The position numbers were made by a program, and so were the translations under genes. From a virus, in the IMG/VR virus record IMGVR_UViG_3300024302_000005, positions 1-64,000 of that record: a stretch of 64,000 nucleotides of DNA. One strand, 5' to 3'. The notes below the pieces were generated by a model. The model saw only the letters and a program-made list of their open reading frames with translations, searched no databases and was not told the origin of the DNA. Position 1 is the stretch's first letter. Each line of letters begins with the position of its first letter. Below, one piece after another: positions 14,746 to 20,461 of the stretch.

Positions 14746-14902
14746 GACCATGTTGATGCCACTGTTAGCGCTTATGTTTGCGCTTGCAGTGGTAGGCCTC
14801 TTTGTACTCCACAATGAGACAAAGAGAATAGGCTACAACAACGGATACGCAGCATGCGAATCCAATGAGCTAAGGCATATGCCTTTAACCCTTAAACCTT
14901 AA
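14738..14902 (+). CDS. early small membrane protein (54 aa)
   Basis: 54 residues. One transmembrane helix (about residues 5-24, MLMPLLALMFALAVVGLFVL) is followed by a basic, then polar, tail. The ATG overlaps the end of the 14533 gene, so it is probably translationally coupled. A likely early inner-membrane protein; function unknown. Confidence 0.55.
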   Translation: MDKTMLMPLLALMFALAVVGLFVLHNETKRIGYNNGYAACESNELRHMPLTLKP

Positions 14903-14917
14903 GAATGGAGTCATTCG

Positions 14918-15187
14918 ATGGCCGTTAATCCTGAAGACCATATCACTACCGATTGGGGTACTGATCTGGGAGTTAAGACGCTGGCATTGAGCGCAATCAA
15001 TGCATTAGAGGCTGCACTACCTGGAGAGCCATTCTCCAAGCAGTTCGGTTATGAGTTCAAGAAGTGGTGCACAGAACATAACGTGTTCTACTACTGCCGC
15101 TGCGGTGAAGACTTCAGCTGGATTCATGGGACTCATTTGGCCCGTGAAGCCAAGGCTGACTACGTACTCATGGAGAGTCTCTCATGA
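14918..15187 (+). CDS. early hypothetical protein (89 aa)
   Basis: 89 residues; ATG preceded by AATGGAGTCATTCG. A segment CTEHNVFYYCRCGEDFSWI has three Cys in a CxxxCxC-like arrangement that could bind zinc. The C-terminus overlaps the next ATG (TCATGAG). No family recognised. Confidence 0.55.
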   Translation: MAVNPEDHITTDWGTDLGVKTLALSAINALEAALPGEPFSKQFGYEFKKWCTEHNVFYYCRCGEDFSWIHGTHLAREAKADYVLMESLS

Positions 15188-15375
15188 GCTACGTGTTAGC
15201 TGGTTGGGTTAACAACCACATCGCGCTGCCAGAGCAACGGTTCTCTACGCCAGATGACGCTATGAGTGCGTTTGAGGCCGTTGTGGCAGCTCCTGTCACG
15301 CCTGTTGAGGTTACCCTGTGGGAGACACAGGGTAGGCAATACAAGCTAATCAAGGACTTCTATGATGTTCAATGA
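15184..15375 (+). CDS. early hypothetical protein (63 aa)
   Basis: 63 residues, coupled by ATGA to the previous gene. The sequence AGWVNNHIALPEQRFSTPDDAMSAFEAVV and VTLWETQGRQYKLIKDFYD suggests a small alpha/beta fold like the 12963-13193 product. Likely an early host-interaction protein. Confidence 0.5.
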   Translation: MSYVLAGWVNNHIALPEQRFSTPDDAMSAFEAVVAAPVTPVEVTLWETQGRQYKLIKDFYDVQ

Positions 15376-15478
15376 GAACTTCAAGATCCGTCACTTAATC
15401 ATCTATTCAATAGTCGGAGCAGCAGGGACCTATGGGTTCCTGGTGTTCGGGCTGTCGTTAGGTCAATTCCTCAAATAG
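15362..15478 (+). CDS. early tiny membrane protein (38 aa)
   Basis: 38 residues starting at ATG 15362 (a second ATG follows at once), overlapping the previous gene by 14 bases. It is one transmembrane helix (LIIYSIVGAAGTYGFLVFGLSLG) with a short basic N-terminus. Real status rests on the coupled start and the clear membrane segment. Confidence 0.45.
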   Translation: MMFNENFKIRHLIIYSIVGAAGTYGFLVFGLSLGQFLK

Positions 15479-15502
15479 CTAATACCGTTGGAATACCAAC
15501 AG

Positions 15503-15540
15503 AATAGAGGCCCTTAATTGGGTCTCTATTTCTTTTTTTA
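15503..15540 (+). terminator. terminator of GAGGCCC/GGGTCTC family, copy 3
   Basis: AATAGAGGCCC / GGGTCTCTATT, an 11-pair stem with one G-T, loop TTAATT, followed by TCTTTTTTT. The best example of the family, with a full U-tract. Confidence 0.85.
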
Positions 15541-15560
15541 AGATGGTGTAGGAGAACACT

Positions 15561-15872
15561 ATGGGAAAGCGCATTAAAAGATCCGCAAAAAGTAAGATAT
15601 CCCAACAAAAAGCAGCTGCTCATCTGCTGCCTAAGCACGATCCAGGCTTATCATCTACTGACTGCCCTGCATGCCCTCAAAGCAAGGGTGGTATCGTTGG
15701 AATGCTAGGCAACACGGTACACTACCGCTGCAGAGATTGTGGAATCGGTTTCTTTCGTGAAATAGATTGTACCTCCTGCAAGCATAGCTCAGACAATAAT
15801 GGTAACTGCATGGGCTGTAATGAATGCGATGATGACTTTAGCAGCTGGGAGCTAGTCGATGTGTACACGTAA
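15561..15872 (+). CDS. early zinc-ribbon protein
   Basis: 103 residues. A basic N-terminus (GKRIKRSAKSK) is followed by CPAC ... CRDC and then CTSC ... CMGC-C, giving two or three zinc knuckles. Small zinc-ribbon proteins in phage early regions often bind RNA polymerase or DNA. It overlaps the next gene by 14 bases. Confidence 0.65.
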   Translation: MGKRIKRSAKSKISQQKAAAHLLPKHDPGLSSTDCPACPQSKGGIVGMLGNTVHYRCRDCGIGFFREIDCTSCKHSSDNNGNCMGCNECDDDFSSWELVDVYT

Positions 15873-16425
15873 ATGCCAAACAGCTGGTTGCGTATTCGAA
15901 ACAACTGGGGCTGATAAGTGGATAGCTCACTCCAAAGAATGTGTGCAAATAGCCCTTAATCAGTGGAATACTGTCCTGCAGTACCACCAAATGCCCAGAC
16001 AGGTGCTACAACAGATGGGTAAGACACGCCCAACAGTGCTGGACACTATTCCGAAGGAAGTGGTGCTGAGAGGTCCTAAGCATGCTGTAGGGCCCTTCCA
16101 TACCGCCAGGATGTGGGAGTTCTATCAGTGGTACTGGACCGGGACGCAGGTAATTACCCAAGCGCCTACTGGCCAGTATGACCACTTCGGCAACACCACC
16201 CATGCTAAAAGGCATAGGGGAGTGTGGAAACGTAAGCAGATAGTCTGCCTGGAATACTGGGTAGACCAAGGGGATGATGGCCATACAGACTTCATTCACC
16301 GCGGTATGCTGCTCTGTACTCAAGGGCAGCTCAATGATGCACAGAATGATGGTGACACCTGGGGTTACCGTCCGATAGCTAATATCGACTGGTGTAAGCT
16401 GATCAAAGCGGAGAAATGGGGATAA
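15859..16425 (+). CDS. hypothetical early protein (188 aa)
   Basis: 188 residues with an N-terminal Cys motif (CTRKCQTAGC ... C) and a central region rich in aromatic and His residues (WEFYQWYWTG, KRHRGVWKRKQ). No known family. The start overlaps the zinc-ribbon gene and the two may be one functional pair. Confidence 0.55.
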   Translation: MCTRKCQTAGCVFETTGADKWIAHSKECVQIALNQWNTVLQYHQMPRQVLQQMGKTRPTVLDTIPKEVVLRGPKHAVGPFHTARMWEFYQWYWTGTQVITQAPTGQYDHFGNTTHAKRHRGVWKRKQIVCLEYWVDQGDDGHTDFIHRGMLLCTQGQLNDAQNDGDTWGYRPIANIDWCKLIKAEKWG

Positions 16426-16428
16426 CCG

Positions 16429-16575
16429 ATGACACATAAAATCGAAGAGACTAAGAGACCATGGGGTGAGGAAATCACCCTTCGTCAATTTATTGATGAA
16501 ACCCTTAACAGGACAACTAAACGCTGGCTATTCAACGTATTCCTGTTCTTGGGTGTTATAGCTTTAATTAGCTAA
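16429..16575 (+). CDS. small early membrane protein (48 aa)
   Basis: 48 residues. An amphipathic N-terminus is followed by one C-terminal transmembrane helix (WLFNVFLFLGVIALIS). Stop and next start overlap (TAATG). Topology would be tail-anchored. Function unknown. Confidence 0.5.
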   Translation: MTHKIEETKRPWGEEITLRQFIDETLNRTTKRWLFNVFLFLGVIALIS

Positions 16576-16778
16576 TGGGTACCGGTAACCAACAAGATCA
16601 CTATTCCTATCTCGAGCGGCTTAAAAAGATAGGGAATGTACCAATGCACGGAGCAGGACCTTACCTGGGTCTACGCTTCCAAATGACTCTTCATGAGGCA
16701 CAGGTAGTGCTGCAGGGATGGTTCAGATCCAAGGAAATACGGGAGAAAACCGATGACTTCCAAAATAGTAATCTTTGA
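16575..16778 (+). CDS. hypothetical early protein (67 aa)
   Basis: 67 residues coupled to the previous gene by TAATG; its end overlaps the HAD gene by 26 bases. Mostly helical, with GAGPYLGLRFQMTLHEAQVVLQGWF in the middle. No family recognised. Confidence 0.5.
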   Translation: MGTGNQQDHYSYLERLKKIGNVPMHGAGPYLGLRFQMTLHEAQVVLQGWFRSKEIREKTDDFQNSNL

Positions 16779-17367
16779 CATAGATGGTACGCTCGCTAAT
16801 CTAGAGCACCGTCTTCATTTTATCCGGCCGGAAGTAGGGAAAACATACCAAACCAAGAAATCTGACATTCCTTATGAAGTCACGGCAGTGGATTACAAAA
16901 CCAAAACAGTTTGGTTGCGGGGGTTACCGGAGAACCCTACCACTATTTTGCCTACTAACTGGAAAAATCTTAAATTCAAGCCAGATTGGGATGCTTTCCA
17001 CGGTAACGTGGATGGTGATGCTCCTATCCAGGAGATGTTAGATCTCTGCTGGATGTATCTCAAAATGCGTAGTAACTTTCATAATCACCCTGGTGTCATC
17101 TTCGTAACAGGGCGTATGCGCTCCTGTGAGCTCGCTACAAGGCTTTGGCTGGAAAAGCACCTCAAGTACTCCGCGGAGAGCTTTACGCTCCTCATGCGGC
17201 CAGATAGTGACTACAGGCCCGACTTTGAGATCAAGGAAAAGATCCTTCATGAACTAAAGGCTAAGGGCATTAATCCCATCCTGGCCTTTGACGATAGGCA
17301 AACGGTCGTAGACATGTGGAGACGTAACGGTGTCCGCTGCGCTCAAGTAGCCGAGGGAAATTTCTAG
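16753..17367 (+). CDS. HAD-superfamily polynucleotide 3'-phosphatase-like protein
   Basis: 204 residues. HAD motif I is FDIDGTLA (residues 8-15, catalytic Asp), motif II FVTGR, then RPDFEIKEK supplies the motif III Lys, and FDDRQTVVDMWRRNG is motif IV. The last part closely follows the C-terminal phosphatase domain of T4 polynucleotide kinase (..DDRxxVVxMWRxxGxxCxQVAxGxF). It would remove 3'-phosphates from nicked RNA or DNA. It lacks the kinase half. A role in repairing cut tRNA or DNA ends during infection is likely, with the adjacent ADP-ribose-related genes as further anti-defence partners. Confidence 0.8.
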   Translation: MTSKIVIFDIDGTLANLEHRLHFIRPEVGKTYQTKKSDIPYEVTAVDYKTKTVWLRGLPENPTTILPTNWKNLKFKPDWDAFHGNVDGDAPIQEMLDLCWMYLKMRSNFHNHPGVIFVTGRMRSCELATRLWLEKHLKYSAESFTLLMRPDSDYRPDFEIKEKILHELKAKGINPILAFDDRQTVVDMWRRNGVRCAQVAEGNF

Positions 17368-17570
17368 TGACTAAATACAAAATAGATCCAACGGTAGTTA
17401 GTGTAAACAGGGACGCCCTTAGGCAGGTGCTGATTGTTGCAATCATAGCCAGGGATACTGCTTTAGCAGAGTCCAATGACTACACCTTCCCTACTCATTA
17501 CCGAGAAGCTAAGGCTGAAGATTGGCGTGTTTTAATGGCTGCCATAGCAAAACTGGAAGATACGGTATGA
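17367..17570 (+). CDS. hypothetical early protein (67 aa)
   Basis: 67 residues starting at GTG 17367, overlapping the HAD stop (TAGTG). Helical, with VNRDALRQVLIVAIIARDTALAES. Next gene starts inside its stop (ATGA). No function inferred. Confidence 0.5.
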   Translation: MTKYKIDPTVVSVNRDALRQVLIVAIIARDTALAESNDYTFPTHYREAKAEDWRVLMAAIAKLEDTV

Positions 17571-17761
17571 ATAACCGCAGCCCAGTAATCAAGGTTAAGG
17601 CTGAGGATCAATGCATTGGGTGTGTATTTTACCACCCGGAATGCCTCGATCTTAAGAAGTTCCAACCTAATAACCGGAGATGGTGTGCTAACGGATCCTA
17701 TCATGCTCCTGCCATCTGTAAGGCCGAGGGTACGATATTTGTACCAAGGGTTAACCGATAA
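17567..17761 (+). CDS. early Cys-rich protein (64 aa)
   Basis: 64 residues from ATG 17567 (ATGA coupling). CIGC ... C ... C ... C spacing (CIGCVFYHPEC, WCANG, ICK) could bind zinc or an iron-sulphur centre, as in small phage modulators. Ends right before the promoter hairpin at 17763. Confidence 0.5.
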   Translation: MNNRSPVIKVKAEDQCIGCVFYHPECLDLKKFQPNNRRWCANGSYHAPAICKAEGTIFVPRVNR

Positions 17762-17762
17762 A

Positions 17763-17784
17763 GCCGGCTACCGCCGGTTGGGTA
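17763..17784 (+). promoter_or_regulatory. early promoter hairpin, copy 4
   Basis: GCCGGC-TACC-GCCGGT followed by TGGG. It shares GATAAAG upstream with copy 3, while the loop differs at one position (TACC). It directly precedes the DUF4326/SLOG gene pair. Confidence 0.6.
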
Positions 17785-17802
17785 TTCCAAAGGAGATCAA
17801 AA

Positions 17803-18066
17803 ATGCCCATTACAGTAGTTAACAAATATGCTTCGCTGTATGACGTTTACATCGGTAGAGGCACTAAATGGGGGAATCCATTTGTTATTGGCAAAGATGG
17901 TTCCCGTGAAGAAGTTATCCAAAAATTTGAAGAACATCTTCAAAATAGCCCGGAATTGCTCGCTGCATTGCCTGAGCTAAAGGACAAGACTTTAGGCTGC
18001 TTCTGCAAACCTAAAGCCTGCCATGGTGATATTCTTAAGGAATACGCGGAGGCAGGCCATGATTGA
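17803..18066 (+). CDS. DUF4326-family protein
   Basis: 87 residues. It carries the features of DUF4326: YIGRGTKWGNPFVIG near the N-terminus and LGCFCKPKACHGDIL near the C-terminus. The domain often occurs with nucleotide or ADP-ribose enzymes. AAAGGAGATCAAAA precedes the ATG. It overlaps the SLOG-like gene by 8 bases, suggesting a joint function. Biochemical function unproven. Confidence 0.8.
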   Translation: MPITVVNKYASLYDVYIGRGTKWGNPFVIGKDGSREEVIQKFEEHLQNSPELLAALPELKDKTLGCFCKPKACHGDILKEYAEAGHD

Positions 18067-18487
18067 AACCCCGTTCGGACTAATCATAGCAGGCGGTAGA
18101 GACTTCACCGACTACGCTATGATGGAGAAAGCTTTTATGAAATTCGTGGGTGACACGGATGATCAAAGCATAACTATCATATCCGGAACAGCTGGTGGAG
18201 CCGATCGACTCGGTGAACGCATAGCTAAGGAATATGGCCTTCCCTTGCTCCAAATGCCTGCAAATTGGAATAAACACGGCAAATCTGCTGGATATATCCG
18301 TAATGCGGAGATGGCTGTGCAAGGAACCCACCTATTAGCTATGTGGGACGGGCAGAGCCGAGGCACTAAGCACATGATCGAGACTGCCATGAAGCAAGCT
18401 TTGACAATCGAGGTCGTAATGTACACCGCTCCTCCTCGCAAGAAATATAGCGAGAGGAACATCATTCAGCCAATAACGGAGACATAA
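18059..18487 (+). CDS. SLOG-superfamily (YspA/DUF2493-like) nucleotide-binding protein
   Basis: 142 residues from ATG 18059. A Rossmann-like start (FGLIIAGGRDFTDY), ISGTAGGADRLGERIAKEYGLP and ANWNKHGKSAGYIRNAEMA are hallmark segments of DUF2493/YspA-like SLOG proteins, which bind nucleotide-derived ligands or ADP-ribose. With NADAR (14072) and DUF4326 (17803) it makes a set of likely NAD/ADP-ribose-linked early genes. Confidence 0.8.
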   Translation: MIETPFGLIIAGGRDFTDYAMMEKAFMKFVGDTDDQSITIISGTAGGADRLGERIAKEYGLPLLQMPANWNKHGKSAGYIRNAEMAVQGTHLLAMWDGQSRGTKHMIETAMKQALTIEVVMYTAPPRKKYSERNIIQPITET

Positions 18488-18488
18488 C

Positions 18489-19211
18489 ATGGCGAAAATT
18501 CGCTTAAACAACGATAAACGGGGTGTTCTGCATGGTCTTGCAGCACGAGTGGTAAAAGCCACTCCCATCGATCCATCCACTGAAGCTCGTGTAAACAAGG
18601 CTGAGAAGGTATACGATAGTACCTTTGCTGCTTTGGCCTCAGCAACGGTTAAGGCTGTGGTCAAAACACAGAATGCCAAAGAGATGGTTGTGCTGAAGAA
18701 ACACCGTTTCCTCGCAGATTGCCATCAAATTTGGGGAGTGAACCTGGATACCCAAGAGGTTATCCAGGTAAACTTGTTTAACGCTACTGCTTACCAGCGT
18801 ATTCATCCTATAAATCATTTACATGATTATAATGAGCGGCATGTACGCCAGCGGGATGAGAATACAGCAAGGGATAAAACAGAGATATCTGTTATCCAAG
18901 GTGGGAAGGGCTCTTACCAATCCCCTCTGCCGTTAAATGCTAAAACTTTGAGGCTAACGGGTGAGCTGAAACGTGCAACCGAAGAGCTGAATATTGCTAT
19001 CACCCTGGATGCCGAAAAGCGCAGTACAATCCTGAATGATTTCACTGCTCTCATTGAATGCTCCAAGACCTTCGAAGATGTGGTGGCAATCTGGCCTGAA
19101 GCCGCTGAAGTGACTGATGAAATCATGGGTCACTCTCAACAAGTAGCCCTTATGTCCTCTGATGCTGTCGAGCGTATCAAGGCCAATATGGCTATCCGCA
19201 ACAAACCTTAA
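18489..19211 (+). CDS. hypothetical protein (240 aa), early
   Basis: 240 residues. The N-terminus (MAKIRLNNDKRGVLHGLAARVV) is a basic helix, the middle has KKHRFLADCHQIWGVN, and the C-terminal half is a helical segment typical of an alpha-hairpin. Faintly like the 'nucleotide modification associated' (Nmad5-type) phage proteins, but not firmly. It ends before the structured region 19219-19373. Confidence 0.5.
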   Translation: MAKIRLNNDKRGVLHGLAARVVKATPIDPSTEARVNKAEKVYDSTFAALASATVKAVVKTQNAKEMVVLKKHRFLADCHQIWGVNLDTQEVIQVNLFNATAYQRIHPINHLHDYNERHVRQRDENTARDKTEISVIQGGKGSYQSPLPLNAKTLRLTGELKRATEELNIAITLDAEKRSTILNDFTALIECSKTFEDVVAIWPEAAEVTDEIMGHSQQVALMSSDAVERIKANMAIRNKP

Positions 19212-19218
19212 CCAAATT

Positions 19219-19373
19219 CTGGCTGTGCCTGAATGATGGGACCTGGGAAGTGAAAGCCCAGGCGACCAGTGTTAACTCTCAACAAGGGTGAGATAGCTGG
19301 TGTAAGTATGAAATCCATCTCCGAAAGGTACCAACGGTGTCCCGGTTCGATCCCGAGCTATAGGCACAGCCGG
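19219..19373 (+). ncRNA. structured intergenic RNA candidate
   Basis: A long-range stem CTGGCTGTGCCT (19219-19230) with AGGCACAGCCGG (19362-19373) encloses at least two hairpins: CCTGGG-aagtgaaag-CCCAGG and ACCAG...TCTCA-acaaggg-TGAGA...CTGGT. Near its 3' end lies CCCGG-TTCGATC-CCGAG, a tRNA T-arm-like hairpin with one mismatch. No reading frame with a good start fills it. It may be a novel regulatory RNA or the remains of a tRNA-containing insertion. Confidence 0.5.
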
Positions 19374-19386
19374 TCTCAATTAGATA

Positions 19387-19614
19387 ATGGGGAAAGTTTT
19401 GCCAAAAAAATTAAAGAGAATCGATCGACAAGAATTCGCCTATTGCCAAATGTCTAAGCGCAAATTCGTTGTAATGCGACGTATGATCGCTACTGACGAT
19501 GTGTGGACACGTTGGGCAGATTGCGAACTCGAAGGAGCTGCAAAGCGTATTGTTAAAACCATGAACGATAACCCGGAAAGGTTATTCAGCAATACCGCAC
19601 TTAGTTCCAAATGA
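19387..19614 (+). CDS. hypothetical small protein (75 aa)
   Basis: 75 residues, basic N-terminus (GKVLPKKLKRIDRQE), then SKRKFVVMRRMIATDD and a helical C-terminus. There is no clear ribosome-binding site at ATG 19387; an alternative ATG lies at 19450. It precedes a perfect 10-bp hairpin. Moderate support only. Confidence 0.4.
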   Translation: MGKVLPKKLKRIDRQEFAYCQMSKRKFVVMRRMIATDDVWTRWADCELEGAAKRIVKTMNDNPERLFSNTALSSK

Positions 19615-19618
19615 GAAA

Positions 19619-19652
19619 AGGGCTACGTGTTTTAAACGTAGCCCTCCTTCTC
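19619..19652. terminator. bidirectional terminator between convergent genes
   Basis: AGGGCTACGT / ACGTAGCCCT (10 perfect pairs, 19619-19645), loop GTTTTAA. The minus-strand reading is followed by TTTTCTC and the plus-strand by CCTTCTC. It separates the rightward gene ending 19614 from the leftward gene ending 19668. Confidence 0.75.
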
Positions 19653-19667
19653 GCCGGGTTGTTGGTA

Positions 19668-20360
19668 TTAGGCTTGGGTAACGCCTACCAGACCTTGTTT
19701 GGAGCCATTATCCTGAACATGCATCCACAACACCAATTCCACTGAACCATCGAGCGTAGTATCCGGATTAACAGTACCGCGGACATCACCAGTAGTGGTG
19801 GTAGCTACCGTAGCATCGGCAGCTACGAAGACAGAAGCCAGCTTCTCTTCCACTGCATCGGCGTAGAATGCCAATACATCGGATTCAGCAGTAAGGACAT
19901 ACGGGAGACCGAGAACGTCTCCTGTGCCCACTGTCAGGGATGTGACATCACCTGAAACAGTAACATCAGAGACTGTCTTGAATGCCTTTGTACCCGCCAG
20001 GCTAGTGCCACTGGCACTGGCTTCAGACATTACGTTGTCATAGACGTCGGTACCAGTAATCGTAATAACAGCGGTGCCTGTCCAGGCAGCTACGATGTTA
20101 CGAGGAACATCCATAACACCTGCAAGAGCACCAGCTGCGATAGCTACAGCAGCAGTGGCACTGACAGAGAAGACACCCAGGGCAGTTAGGTCCTGAGATA
20201 CAACGATACCATTAGGGTCACCAACAATAGGGGAACCCATTGAAATCTTGCTAACGGCCATCATGGGGACGCCTGTTCGCCCATTTGAACCAAGTAAAGG
20301 AGCATAGCGACCTTTACCAGCATACATTTCAGTAGCTAATGAAACAGTGTGTTTAGACAT
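19668..20360 (-). CDS. capsid decoration-like protein (N4 gp17 position)
   Basis: 230 residues from ATG 20360 (GGAGTTTTATA precedes it). Small residues dominate (Ala, Gly, Thr, Val), with repeated beta-rich segments such as AVITITGTDVYDN, VSDVTVSGDVTSLTVG and GTVNPDTTLDGSVELVL. This fits an Ig-like or beta-sandwich surface protein. It sits on the opposite strand inside the early region, exactly as the N4 decoration gene does. It probably decorates the capsid and is expressed late from its own promoter (20381-20401). Confidence 0.7.
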   Translation of the reverse strand: MSKHTVSLATEMYAGKGRYAPLLGSNGRTGVPMMAVSKISMGSPIVGDPNGIVVSQDLTALGVFSVSATAAVAIAAGALAGVMDVPRNIVAAWTGTAVITITGTDVYDNVMSEASASGTSLAGTKAFKTVSDVTVSGDVTSLTVGTGDVLGLPYVLTAESDVLAFYADAVEEKLASVFVAADATVATTTTGDVRGTVNPDTTLDGSVELVLWMHVQDNGSKQGLVGVTQA

Positions 20361-20380
20361 TATAAAACTCCGTTTGAGAA

Positions 20381-20401
20381 GCGGAAGATTCCGCAATTAT
20401 A
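20381..20401 (-). promoter_or_regulatory. late promoter for decoration gene with dyad
   Basis: Minus strand: a perfect TATAAT (plus 20396-20401) without a good -35, followed directly by the dyad GCGGAA-TC-TTCCGC (20381-20394). A strong -10 with weak -35 suits an activator-dependent late promoter (N4 SSB with host polymerase). It points to the 20360 start. Confidence 0.45.
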
Positions 20402-20461
20402 CGCGAGAGAAGAATCTACAACCTACGACCAAATGTCAAATAAACTTATGGAGATTTGTTT

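Noticed and set aside
19219-19373. tmRNA or hammerhead ribozyme
   Set aside because: No acceptor-adjacent T-arm or tag reading frame for tmRNA, and the CUGANGA...GAAA core for hammerhead has an extra base, so neither call holds.
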